Positions 25,201 through 37,006 of a DNA stretch of 64,000 bases are shown in pieces. The DNA is from Stratiolaelaps scimitus (taxonomy: Eukaryota > Arthropoda > Arachnida > Mesostigmata > Laelapidae), in the NCBI GenBank assembly GCA_019614645.1, contig JABWDB010000001.1, forward strand, positions 13,061,501-13,125,500, in the 5' to 3' direction. The notes beneath the pieces are model-generated. The model saw only the letters and a program-made list of their open reading frames with translations. It made no database searches and had not been told where the DNA came from. How positions within the stretch are numbered: position 1 is the stretch's first letter; every line of letters begins with the position of its first letter. The translations under genes were made by a program, and so were the position numbers.

Positions 25201-25520
25201 GAAAGAAAGGGTTCATTTTCTCTTATTCTTATCTATCTTCTTTTTGGTTGGCTTCCTTCCCTTGTGCTGTCGGCCACTGCCGATTTCTTGCAATGGATGC
25301 CTACGGCAGCCTCGGCCAGCAGTCCCCGCAACGCCCCCTACGTATCTATCGACCTACCTAATGCAACGACTACTGCCTCTGCAGCTACGACTACAACTAC
25401 TACTACTACTGCTACAACGGCTGCACTACACTCAAGTGGAATGGATCGCTGCTGCCGCTGCGTCAGCACTGGCCTCTCTCGTGCTGGACGAATGTTTGTT
25501 GGTCAACGGTAACCGGATAT
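22300..25520. other. GC-rich island with promoter/first-exon character
   Basis: Higher GC and CpG than the flanks, with CTG/TGC/CGA triplet runs. A consensus splice donor on the plus strand (TTCGAG|GTGAGTGAG) falls at 24533/24534, and an ATG at 24508 would give only nine codons before it. (GA)n lies at 25087-25112. No product is identified. A 5' UTR exon and promoter of a downstream plus-strand gene is one reading. Confidence 0.25.
25087..25112 (+). repeat. (GA)n microsatellite
   Basis: GA run followed by AAAGAAAAAG purine-rich DNA. Confidence 0.9.
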
Positions 25521-27199
25521 AGGGATGTGGGCCGGGCGGGTTGAAACCGGCTAAACGCAACCAAGTAATGTTGCAGCGATGGACCTAGCATAGGTGGGGC
25601 TGTTCACATCGTGAGCAAATGGCTTCGCTTCGCCTATCACCATGAAAAGAGCGCACGAGCCACAGGAGTCTCAACGAGACGGAAGCCGATTTACGGTGAG
25701 ATAGCTTGCTCGGCGCTCATGTTCTAATCGGCGAATATATATGGAATCGTTTGAACATTTTATTAATTCGCGTTGTAAACAAATATTATGTTACTTGTGA
25801 TACATTTGTGTCTCGCAATTAACTAATACTGTATTATTGCCGATAACGCCGCTACGCACTTTAACTCAATTTGTAGTGATTTGCCATGAGAGGGTTCAGA
25901 AAATTATGCATAATGCCGAAAGATTTGGCTATAAAGTTAAAGATTTGCTTAGAATCAAACTTGGTTATATGCCCTTCGGATACATAGCATTATCTTCCCT
26001 AATATATATATATATATATGTATATGAAGAAGTACTGCAGAATGTTCTCATAATATTTGCATAAACAACAGCGTACTGCGTATTTAATGTACACATTCTT
26101 ATAGAGTAACTAAACAAGGAAATTATTTATTTCAATTGGTAAACGTTGATTTACGTTGTAGGTATGTACAGTAGAGTCTAATTACAATAGAAGCACATTT
26201 AGGTAGGCACACCGCGGAGGACAGCGCTCTACGAATATGTTTTTCAACAACTTTACATTATTCTCAACATCCTCACCTAGGTACATTATTATTACATGTG
26301 TTATATATTGATGCGTTATCATAGATGGACATTCACAACGCACATATATAAATCTATCCATCACGTGCCGAAATACAGTTCTGTGACCTAACAACCAAAT
26401 GGCTACCTGCGCAATTTCCCTAGAGAAATTTCTAGCGTTGGATTAGATGATGGCTAAGCATGACATGCCTTCACCATTCAGGGTTAGCTTCAGAGATTGA
26501 TTGACAGCATGTTGACGAGCGCCGGCCGCCCCCTTACCTGCTTTTAGGCTGGATTACCTAACGACTGGATAAAATGTACACACCACGCATGTACGAATAG
26601 CCTTAAACTTCAATCATGCGAGAACACGGAATGGACTGCACACAAGATTGCATTTACACGACAACTACTAAAAATTACTGGCGCACTGGCCCAGCCCTTT
26701 CACTCCAACAGCAATTCAAATCGTGGTCGTTTATGGAAATATCTGTTACCGACAAGGGTGGCTGCACCTTTATAGGCAGCCGAAATAGTAACCAGATTTA
26801 GAAATATTACTGGTATAGAACGCGCCAGCTATTCTCGCCCTGAGGAGATTTCAATGAAGCAATATGCTCCACTGCGTACACAAACAAAAACACAATGATT
26901 CGAAATACTCTAGAGTGGACAGATTTCTAGATTGACTGTGAGTGATTGCCAGCACCTCGGACCTATGTTCACCATTCAGATTTGAACTTCTAACTATGAA
27001 TTTTACACCGTAATCAATGCAATGAAATCAAAAACAAGTATTCTTAATAGAAGTGACACGTATACCACGTTCCCTCTTCGGCCGAAAGATAGATTGTCTC
27101 GGTAGCAGCGAAGGCAGCCGTAGTAATTATTTACGGAATATATCCATCTAGGCTCAGATTTTGTCAATGTTTACTTCTGATTTCTCTGTTGCAATTCTC
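25521..27199. other. spacer between GC-rich island and lipase gene
   Basis: AT-rich, with (TA)n at 26001-26020. No coding frame supported. The part nearest 27199 would hold the lipase 3' UTR; I found no AATAAA on the minus strand within the first 200 bases after the stop. Confidence 0.4.
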
Positions 27200-30100
27200 T
27201 CACTCGATGCAGAAGGGCGAACTCGAATTTGTCTCTAGGTATTGCATTCCGTTGCCAGGCATAGTGTCGGTGATATCGAACGCAATGCGGCTGAAGTTGC
27301 CGACCATTGGATAGCAGGTGCCGTTCATATATCCATTGAGGCCATTCGTGCAGGAGTGCGAGCGGAAATTACACCTATCCTTTGCAAACTGGTTCCGAAC
27401 GGCTTCCACGTAATAGTCGTGAGCTCGCGTGTGAGCACAGACGAGATCTGTAACAACGAGACAAATGGAATAGTTTATATTGTTACTAATTAATCACCAT
27501 ATAGCGCTTTGTCATTAATTGTTAGTAGAAAATCATTGTTCTTAAATCGTTCCCGAAAGACAAGGTTTGGGCACTATAGTTGCTTGAAAAGGCTCTCAAG
27601 ATTTCGAAAGGCCGAATGCAGGACGGAGAGGACGAGAGCACGGACGTTACAGGAAAGTGTAAAGCTAACGTGGGACATATTGGGGAAGGGACGCTGTGGA
27701 AGCAGTTGTGACAGTGCTTACTAATACGCCAACATCCTGGTTGAGAAGTGCCGCCGTTAAGGTAGAAGTCGACGTGGCCGATCGGTTTAACTACTCCGAG
27801 CTTTCCGGTCAGGATCGAATCCCCAGCCGAAGTATGGAGCGAGTCCACGAACTGGGCATCGCTAGAGTTCAGTCCTACCCCGTAGGCTTCAAAAAGAGGT
27901 GACGCTGCATCAAGGGCTGTGAAGAAGGGTAAAGATGCGTTGATTTGTTAACTGGATATTCGAGGGAAAGACGTTCCGAAGGCTTAGTTCATCTAGGTCA
28001 GTGGTTCATGCGTGTATTGAGCTGACCCATATCACAATGTAACTTGCTCGCTTGCTTGCTAACGAAACCCTGCCATATAATAATTGAGCAATTTGTTCCT
28101 TGTCGACAAACACCGCCATAACTGTTTCTCGTTTCAACCAGGGCAAGATCCGTTAGTTAGGGTTTGTAGTGATTAGTTTAGTTTTCGCCTAAGGCCTCCA
28201 TTTGATTCGAAGGAATATGTGAAGTCGAGGACCTTGAACCTGATTACCTGATAACTCGTCGGTTAGAACCACTGCTTGCCTCTTACCTGTAATCCTGTTG
28301 ATCTTCATGCCTCCGGCGATTTGCTTGAAGTAATCAGAGAAGAAATGTGCAGTTTGAGCACCGAGGGAGTGTCCCACATAGTGGATAGACTTCGGCGACA
28401 GAGCGTAGGTTGACAGAAGCTGGTGGAGAAGAACGGCTACCTGACGACCTACCAGCTCGGTATTGACGACGGCCAGAGGATAGAAGAAATCATACGGACC
28501 GGCCCCATTCAACCAGTCGACGAGGATCACATTATGTTGCCGCTGTGGTAACCGATTACATGGGGCGGGCATAGTGTTGAAAAAGGAAAAAAACCGATTA
28601 CAAACCGAGCACAAAGTTAATGAACGACTATACAGTATGCTGCAGGTCCCTCATTAGGAGGTTTGCTTGGAAAGAGTTTGTTTGACATTATTGTATCGAT
28701 AGACCGCCAGCGAAATTTGTGGATTCCTGCCGTCCCTCTGCATCAAGACAACAAAGCCAAATAATAGTTCGCATTTAAATAGGAATTATATTGGTTTTGT
28801 CAATATACAAATTTTACAGATCCTATAAAAGACGTATCGAGCGTCACAGCGGGCTGAGGCCGATAGATTGGTGTAAACGTCTGTATATGATACTAACGTT
28901 TTCTATTACGAGGTTCTTTAGGTCAACCATCCAATTGGAGTTCGAGTCGGCCGCAAAGCCATGATTAACGATAAGCAAGCCACGATTCGTGTCCTTGAAA
29001 ATCGTCTTGTTGAGCCCGCGAACATCCGTGTAGTTCAAAAAGATCACCGTCTCATTGTCATACCTGCAATGATTGCATAGCGAAACGGCTTACTTGTCAA
29101 CGGCTTGTGCGTTTATTATTAGCATTTGTTGATATTAGTTGGGTTGAGCATTTCAGCTATCTTGGCAAGCACAAAAACGCTCATTGCCGATGCTTGATAA
29201 AGGACAACATTCTTGATGCGACTCAGCAGCGGCCAGTTCGAGGTGTCGAACACTGAATAACATCGGCATCAACATAATTGCGGTCCGATCCTAATCCGAT
29301 CGCCATTGTTGCCCACTGAGCGTTTACTCAATCATTTTCTGACCCGCATGGGTAGATCTTACCAAAATGATGCGCTATGGATGCAATGAAGCAGCAGCCT
29401 TGTCCAACTTATGAATGGAAGTCTTCGACGCATCAACTCGTCGTGGTAATTAGGCTGCCGCTGCTGTTAGGCTTCTACTGTTATGGCACACGAAACGTAG
29501 CCGGGAAATAGGGATAAATGTAGAATGGGTATGATTGAAATACGCACACCGAACACGCGAGCTGAATAGGGACCATATCACTCTACCCGATGGAATAGGA
29601 TTTTCAAGGTTGCATATTTGCATTTAAAGGGATCCGTCTTATGAAGCAATGCTAAAATCAATACCGTGGGCGTTCAATGTTGCCTGTGAGTAGGGTCGCA
29701 AAATTTACTTAGGTTAGAGAAAATTATATGATGGATACGAGAGATAGAGAGAGGTAAAGAGAGAGAGAGAGAGAGGGAGCAAGGCGTTGGGTTAAAATTG
29801 CAAATGCAGCTATTCAATGGAGCAGGGAACTTTCCTCACCTAAACCCATTAAAGGACCAGCCAAGGACAAATGAAATAATACGAGCGACGAGGACCCCGG
29901 TAGTAAAGGAGGCTTTCTGTCTTCACATGTCACAACTATATAGTATCAGCTATAATTCTCAGCAAGTGCACAGTGAACAGTTTGCTGCGTTATCTCCGCG
30001 ACCGTCTCGTGGACGGTTTAGCCTGCGGAACTTCACTCGAATGTTGTAAAAATGTAGAAAAATCGGTCCGTTTCTTCAAACAGCTCGAAAACAAAGTGCT

Positions 30101-30860
30101 ATCGGTTCACAAACACCATTCAATAACAAAGGACAGCGCCAAAAATTTATCGTTTATCACAATAAACGCAAATTCAATACGCATGCACCAAAAATATACA
30201 TTTAGCACATTGACTATACCGGTGCATAATGACAAATGATTAAGTTGTTTCATGGGGAGAACAACGTTTCAAAATATTAGGATACATATGGCGCGTGGAA
30301 TACAGGCGTTTTTTTTCCACTAATTCTGCCGCTGGCGAGCGATCTAGCAGGACGAACTCCTGAAACACCGTCACATACTATACTCGAATATAACTATATA
30401 ACATAAATATATAATAAACATATGAATCAATGTATACATACGCAAATACGAAACACTTTATATATCAACGCACGAATAATAACAAAAATAATAACCACTA
30501 AACTTACCAGGGAAAAAGTCGAAACTTGGTGTTGATCTCTTCTGGAGTCTCAGGCAGTAGATGGATGTACTTGAATGTACCATTGCAGGCATCGAAACAT
30601 CCGAGCCCCTTGAAGCACTCCGTACACTTAAACGGATAAGGTATTCTGCCCGTAATCACGTCTTCGACTCCCTTCCAAATATGCCATAGATAGTCCCATA
30701 TGCTTGCGACTGTATTCAGCTTGTCCAGATGTAGTGGATGTACATGCTTAACCTGCTTACTATTCGTTGGACCCCGGTCCGACGCCGTCTGTGTTCTGCC
30801 CACCGACAACAGTACGGCCCATATTAAAAAGAACGATAGTATTACATTCGCCTTCGTCAT
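27200..30860 (-). CDS. secreted pancreatic-lipase-family lipase, five exons
   Basis: Exons in transcript order are 30860-30508, 29063-28898, 28542-28287, 27916-27722 and 27447-27200. All introns have GT-AG ends, the phases (2, 0, 1, 1) match, and the total is 405 codons plus TGA. The protein has a signal peptide (hydrophobic ILSFFLIWAVLLSV after the start) and a Cys-rich lead containing CFKGLGCFD. An oxyanion-type HGF lies at about residue 152. The nucleophile elbow GHSLG has Ser232, Asp261 lies in ITALDAASPLFE, GHVDFYLNGG follows, and catalytic His329 lies in CAHTRA. The chain ends shortly after a final Cys. Such enzymes hydrolyse ester bonds of triglycerides or phospholipids outside the cell. 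Length matches invertebrate lipases without the C-terminal PLAT domain of vertebrate pancreatic lipase. Substrate (triglyceride or phospholipid) cannot be decided from this reading. The usual GLDPA around the Asp reads ALDAA here. Confidence 0.92.
29630..29714 (+). repeat. dispersed repeat, copy 2 (inside lipase intron 1)
   Basis: Similar to 12523-12608 over its whole length in the same orientation. Copies share ATCCGTCTTA/GTCCGTCTTA, GCGTTCAATGTTGCCTGTGA and AAAATT. The opening block also resembles 36009-36032, with differences that are mostly transitions. Confidence 0.55.
29756..29777 (+). repeat. (GA)n microsatellite
   Basis: GA run inside lipase intron 1. Confidence 0.85.
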
Positions 30861-31649
30861 AGTGGAAGCAGGATCGGCGTTACTTTGCAGCCGATGTTAA
30901 TCGCTGATTATTGACAGCGACGCCTAGTACCTATATGGCGCTCTTATGAAGAACGTCCCTCTATAACGTCCTCGTCGACCAGCTTTCGTTGACGGTCACC
31001 GTCTTCAGCCGGCTTCTGGAACTACCTCCGGTGCCTCCGGTGGCTGCGGTACAGTCAGTGTGGCCTCTCTTTCCGAACTTTGACACAACTGCGTTGTTGC
31101 TTTGCCGTTTCGTTCCGCCACAATTCCACCTTCCCGTTTTGCTATCTATACACCAACACCAAGTACTGGATTCGTTGCTGGTTAACACTCTGGTTTGCGA
31201 ACGCACACAGTTCAATTGCCACTGCAGCGCTGACGATAGTGAAAGTCCGCTCAGCTTTGACTGTGCTTCCGCGATATGATATGTCGCCAGAGGGCTCTCC
31301 ACTCTCTAAAGAAGTTGATGACGGGAGAAGGGTGATTGACGGACAACGAGAGAGAGAGAGAGAGAGAACGGTGAAATGAGAAAGAGTATGCCACCGATTT
31401 TGTCTTAAGTCGTCAGGGTGCCAAGCAGTGTGATTCGCCTCTCCTGTCACTTCTGCGCGGCTATTGGTGTTCGGTTAGATGGTTACACACGCACACACAG
31501 TCGCAACTGCAATGCTATCGTGTTTTTGGCTGCTTAAAACGACAAGTGCGATCTTGCCTCTCCGTTAGTCAACGCGACAAACGCACAAACAGACGACGTT
31601 ACCGTCCAGTCGGCCAGTACCACGCAACAGCCAACGGGCAAGCTTTGCT

Positions 31650-31669
31650 CTCTCTCTCTCTCTCTCTAT
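31650..31669 (+). repeat. (CT)n microsatellite
   Basis: Pure CT run of about 20 bases. Confidence 0.9.
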
Positions 31670-32819
31670 CCTACTCACTTACTCATACAAAGGTAAACAT
31701 GCACCCGCTCACACAGAGAGTGTCGTCACAAGCGATGCGGTCAAGTAGCAAACGAGAGACGTCGGTTGATTCGTTTTTGATATCGTCTCCACACCATCAC
31801 CAGCTCGAAAGTAATCGAGAGCCACATACAGTGATGACAGACGTCGAACACATCGAGATGCAGGGAAGGCGGGAGGCAGACAGGCAGATACACTCAAGCA
31901 TACAACACACTCAGCGACACAGCACACGCATCCAGCAGCATACGCGGTCATTCCTCTAAGCTGGCAGCACTTGCCGGCGATGATTCGGCCGAGGAAGGCA
32001 CTACAAATAATGGTGACGCCTTGGAGATGGGAACGCGTCTGAAGGGATCGACGTCGTGGAACGGCTCGAGCTGACGCTGAACGGCGCCACCGCAAACGCC
32101 AATGCTAACAGCGTGACTGGCAACGAGATCGCAGTGGGCAGCGGTAGTTGATCGAAATAACGGAGCATCGGGGACTGGAGTACGTCGACGTTCGATATTT
32201 CGCTGAGATACTCACAATCTCATGGGGTGAGACAAGGATCAACACAAAACAACCACAATGGTTCGAGCGGGTCTTATCGGTATACCGAGCAGAACTAGCT
32301 GATAAACACTAATACTAAAAGGGGTTGCAACGATACCCGTCCCCCAACCACAAGTTACAATACAACGTACCCACTGACTCTTTGGCTGGACGTGTTCGAT
32401 CTTAATTCATGTGGTGACGTCGGGCGGAAATGAAACGGCGCAGAAACGCTGTATTGGTGATGACGACGTGAGATCAGCCGTCCTGCGCACGGCAAGGATA
32501 TTGATATACGGCAGAGTTAATGCCAGTCTGAATTTTGTGGTGGCAAGTTTATATATCCTTGAAGGTATATAGACCTGGCACCATGTATTGTATGACGGTG
32601 TGAATATATATATATATATATGGTGCAATGTATATCAGCAATTTCAAGTCGTACTCACACCCGTAACACTAACAGCTACAAGTAGCAGCGATTAGACGAG
32701 CTAGATTGAGGAGCGCCGTTGGGTACAACAATCATAGAAGACGTCAAAGCAGATCGCAACCATGATCATGGGATGGCCTCGAAGATCGACCGATTCTTGA
32801 TAACCGTCCATGCCGATAA

Positions 32820-32839
32820 ATAGATAGATAGATAGATAG
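32820..32839 (+). repeat. (TAGA)n microsatellite
   Basis: Five tetranucleotide units. Confidence 0.9.
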
Positions 32840-34840
32840 CTCAGCTTAGACCGTCGCCCAAGGACGGAATAGCCGATACGTCACGACCACACATGACTAA
32901 GTGTCAAGCATGTATACTCGATTTGTTCCAAGGTTGTCGGATGCAGTGCTATTGTAGCAAGGCAGTGCGATCTGATAATTGCCTTAATAAGCAGTTCAGC
33001 TGCTTCAATTAAACTCTGATGCAGGAGGTTTAATGAAAAGACCACACGTGACAAATGTGCAACCGTACGTAACTTCTTTTCAACCGCCATTGTATTCATC
33101 GCACAGGCGATCAGATTTTTTTCTGAGATATTCTTAGTTATTTTCGAACTAAACCTTCGCTAACCAGATGAACGCGATTTGCAAGCGAGCAATTACACAC
33201 ACCGCAGCATATTAACTACATATTAACAACATCCGCCCAAGGCAACAGGCAAATATAAACATATAATATATATTTAAAAAGAGATCATGAAACATGAACA
33301 ATTGGACCTCGTTATTTGCATCAGTTTCTTTATCAGTCATCTCATTATAACACAGCCATGCAAGCTGCTCTGTCCACGTGCATCGTGGAAATTGCTCAAA
33401 ACGTTGTAACTGCGATTGAGACATTTTGCTCTGCTCCGATCGACGCTCTCGTCTGAATATCCGTTTGTACATAATAACCGAACACATATAGTCAGTCAAA
33501 ATTCCGTATTAGCAATCATACTCAATGAGATGTTTGTCCACTTTTTTTTCATATGTTTGTGTACAGAATACGTAAAACAGTAACTTTTCGGCGTCAGTGA
33601 GAAGCTGCGCAGGGAGAAGAAATGAGAGATTTATCACCGTTGTCACACGAACACATGTTACCGAATCGAATGTTGCCGGTAAAAATCTAACGCGTGCATT
33701 CGCGTTGGCGGCAAACGAGAATCGCGATGATATCGTTACAGGATTTTTCCAGATTGTTTTTTATGGATGAAAGCAACTCTGGACGAGAATAGCAATCGAT
33801 TAACTTGAATTTAATTTCAACTTCTCCTAAGCTTGATCTGTTTACGTTTGATCTTCCAGTGACGATATTTGTTGCGAGCTTCATTTGTTAGATGTATAAT
33901 ATAATAGCATGCTAAAAGGTGGCATGCTAACCCCTATCGATAATTCTGCAAAGCTACTCTGCTTAGTCATTTGAAAGAAGGAAAGTTATATCGTTGATGC
34001 AATATCTTTCTTAAAAGCTTTTCCTCATTGTTCTATAATGTTGTATGATTGTCTTACTGTCTATACGCATATATTTTGATATTCGCTCAATTGTATTTTG
34101 TTTACGTATAACGTTTACTCCATCAAATGAATTACCTATATTTTTCTTTTCTACCTAACTATCTATCTAAAAAAATATGTACAAATCTGAAAACACGTAG
34201 CACTCATGTAATCTAATGTATAGAATTTGTAGTGATACTAATGGTTAATAATCTAATAGTAATGGTTCAATACATGTTTGCCAGTAATTCCAATCCACTT
34301 CTTCCATTCAACCAGTGTTATTTATAGAACGTATAACACAAGACAACTTCTTGAACAGCGCACTGCCGTTGTTGTGATCCTCTCGATCCTCTAACACTCC
34401 CTAGATAGAATAGCGTTAAATTATTTGCCGTACGAATACCATATATTACTAGATACTTATTTGTCATTATACCTCTATAGCAGAAACCTGTGAAGCACTC
34501 ATGCTTTGCACAAGATGTTTGATTGAACTCTCGATCCCGAGATTAGTGTCTAAAACACTGATAACCATTTATCACATATCGGCAACTTCTACGTGCGTGT
34601 AAAGGGTTAGGAGCGCAATGAATCCGCTTCTTATTGTTATAAATAATGCAATCGTTACTGTACTGAACAATAACTATGGGAGGCATAAACAGGCTCTTTC
34701 CTTTTTGTTATTTGGGAATGGTAGCCCCTCGAAGGGCAGATGGGTTTCTAGGAGTCGAAACCTTCCAACCCAAAACCACTCAATAGACAGTGACCCAGCG
34801 ATGCAAACGGTCCAAGCTGTCATCAGTGTTATGATATTAC

Positions 34841-34989
34841 CTTTTTGTTTAAGTTCGCGCAGAAGGAGCTTGTCGGCCGCCATGGCTGTCAACCGCTGTA
34901 GGTTTTCTTGATTAGTCGAAGTCAAGGAAGAACATATTTGACAGCGCTCGAGCTCAGCATCGAGCTTGTGCAATCGTATGGCGCAGCTT
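34841..34989 (-). CDS. candidate internal exon of an unidentified gene
   Basis: The minus strand has an acceptor-like TATCATATCAG|A at 34990/34989 and a consensus donor AAAAAG|GTAATA at 34841/34840. Between them 149 bases are open and encode a charged, helix-rich segment (LHKLDAELERCQICSSLT, then AADKLLLRELKQK) that reads like a coiled coil with two nearby Cys. Phase is 2 in and 1 out. I do not recognise the family and could not find phase-matched neighbours within the window. It may be chance. Confidence 0.3.
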
Positions 34990-35972
34990 CTGATATGATA
35001 ACTACTGAAGAGGACTTTCTGTATCTTCGGGTGCAGAAGGATTAATCACTTGCGATAATAATAATCATCATCATCATAATAGTAATAATAAGAATACATA
35101 TTATAAATGTCCAATTTATGCAATAATAATGTTTGGAAATTGAAAATCTTGCTGTTTGACAACAACACCAGCATCTAGTCAATTGGGAGTCAGTATAATA
35201 GGTGGGTCGATATTTGCGTGATTTGATTTCGACCTTCTGTGAATTTAACCGATCTTTAAATGTATTATTCTAATTAATTTATATATTATTATTATTATTA
35301 TTATGGCAAGTCGAAACAAAACTCACCCAATCGACTCTAACGCTCCATAATGCCTCCATTTTCCGTTCGGAGGAATTGTTGTGTCACTCTATTATAGAAT
35401 GTCACATTAAAGAAAACAGAGAGAAATCTCCTGGAAGCACCTAGCCTATGCTTATTGACCGGATGCGTACACTTCCTGATATAATCTCACCTGACTCACG
35501 TAAACCCATCTGACGCAGCAGCTGCTACGCCGTTTCTGAAAGCAAATTCTTGTATCTACGTGTCATCCGCTAACGGCTAATCGATAAATACGAGATATTC
35601 AAAAAATACAGTTATCTCCATTGGTCTCAGCTGAGGCAACGCAATATCGAGCGGGGCTGACGTGGGATTAACAGTGGCATTATCCAGTCAGCGAATCGTC
35701 GCGATAACACTTGTAGTGACATTGCTGATGTGTGACCATTCAGTACTGCTACATGATCACTGCTTAACAAAGATGAGAGAAGTGCTACTCCTGAGCGTGT
35801 GGTGACCATCGACAGCTGTGATTTACTGGTTTAACATACATGTCGATTCTGTATACTGGGATCACAGCGAGGTCTAGATCAGTTTTCGAGTGGTGCGTTC
35901 CCCAAGGAGCGACCAGGGAAGACAAACTCCCCATCTTTCCTTGCTCCGCACTCGGCCGAGAAGCATACAGAG

Positions 35973-36003
35973 GTGTACGGGTTCGAATCCCGCCGTTGTA
36001 CAC
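35973..36003 (+). other. tRNA-like B-box hairpin
   Basis: GGGTTCGAATCCC matches the pol III B box/T-arm consensus and can form a T-stem. It is enclosed by GTGTAC...GTACAC arms. No full tRNA cloverleaf can be built: the only A-box-like sequence (CGGCCGAG, about 35953) is too close and no anticodon arm is visible. It may be a decayed tRNA or SINE head, or chance. Confidence 0.3.
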
Positions 36004-36008
36004 TTCCA

Positions 36009-36065
36009 TGTCCTATGAAGTAGTGCCGAAAGCAGCCATCTTAAAGTTAATTTTCCGTGCTGACT
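36009..36065 (+). repeat. possible third copy of the dispersed repeat
   Basis: The first 24 bases (GTCCTATGAAGTAGTGCCGA...) match 29636-29659 with mostly transition differences. A following block is the reverse complement of GTGAGTCAGC(A/G)CGGAAAATT found at 12574. The mosaic layout lowers confidence. Confidence 0.35.
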
Positions 36066-36654
36066 CACTCATCCAAGAATTAGTGTATGATTAATTAGCG
36101 AAAGCTTTCGGCCACCCACTCGGTAGTCCGAGGAAATTGAACCACTTCTAAGATACTGAAGCATCCTATTCAGGGTAGATATGGTAGAGAGGTCAATTTT
36201 GCTTATTTTCGAGCTTCCGTGAAGTCTTTGTTATGAACATATTTTCGGTATTTCAGTTTCGGATGTGGAGTTCCTTCGGTTTTTTGGATTGCCCGTCCGC
36301 AGTGTCGCATCGTCCAGGTTGTTTGCAAAAAAATGCGCGAGATCTAAAAACGTCCGTAGGAACGAAGACACCTTTCGCAAGTGGTGGCAAAAAACCTTAT
36401 CGAGTTGCGCTCACCAATGACGTATTTACTAATGTTCACAAGTTGCAATAACAACTCTTGCTAAAATAGACATACGTCATCAATTAATGACTACTAGAAT
36501 TCTGACGTAGTATTCAGTGGCGCGCCATTTATACGGGGCCTTACGATGCTTAAAGATCTGCCTTCGATTCGCTGCATCTCGAACTTCGGCAGCCCCCCGG
36601 CGCTCGAAACAACGCAGACACGACGTTTGTATTGTGAACATAAATCTTATTGCA

Positions 36655-36660
36655 TTTATT
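36655..36660 (-). terminator. candidate poly(A) signal of the Gly-rich secreted protein gene
   Basis: AATAAA on the minus strand, about 350 bases after the stop codon at 37007. Position is plausible; no other test is available. Confidence 0.35.
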
Positions 36661-37006
36661 ATTGGAGTTAAATCGACTCACTGTTTTGTTTGTTTGATTT
36701 TTGATTGCCCTCCATGTGAAACTTGTAACCAAACCGTCAACCGCGTAAACGATACAAGGCACACACCAGCGTTAAATTCATCTCCGAAGCGATTGAAACT
36801 ACCAATCACTGTCTCCGTCCGGCAAGCTTCAGTAGACGTGTACACGTCGTTCCAAATCGATCTTCCTAGCGACATATCCCCCTACCGTTGTTGATATTCA
36901 GTGCGCGTTGATCAGAACGCAGTTACGGTCGACACACGAGCGGTCATCTCGCATGTTGATATGCATTCGGTGTTGCCAAGCAATGACTTCGGCATAGGCC
37001 TGCATG

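Larger units (their letters stand above)
29064..30507 (-). other. lipase intron 1
   Basis: The donor is CCCTG|GTAAGTT and the acceptor ATTGCAG|G; phase 2. This 1.44-kb intron contains a dispersed repeat copy (29630-29714) and a (GA)n tract (29756-29777). No other gene is supported in it. Confidence 0.85.
30861..34840. other. spacer upstream of lipase; scattered unassigned open frames
   Basis: Contains (GA)n near 31350, (CT)n at 31650-31669, (TA)n at 32605-32621 and TAGA repeats at 32820-32839. Three minus-strand open frames look somewhat protein-like (33099-32881, 33499-33212, 33884-33687), but I could not join them by matching splice phases. No lipase TATA box is convincing; CATATAGG near 30930 is weak. 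Confidence 0.35.
34990..36654. other. spacer without identified gene
   Basis: AT-rich, with TAA/ATC triplet runs near 35054-35095 and (ATT)n near 35287-35304. A tRNA-promoter-like B box lies at 35979-35990 and a possible third copy of the dispersed repeat directly after it. No coding frame supported. Confidence 0.4.

Noticed and set aside
36233..36451. Frame with a GGKKPYRVAL-like patch recalling histone H3
   Set aside because: Only a few residues are similar, with wrong order and spacing; not a histone.
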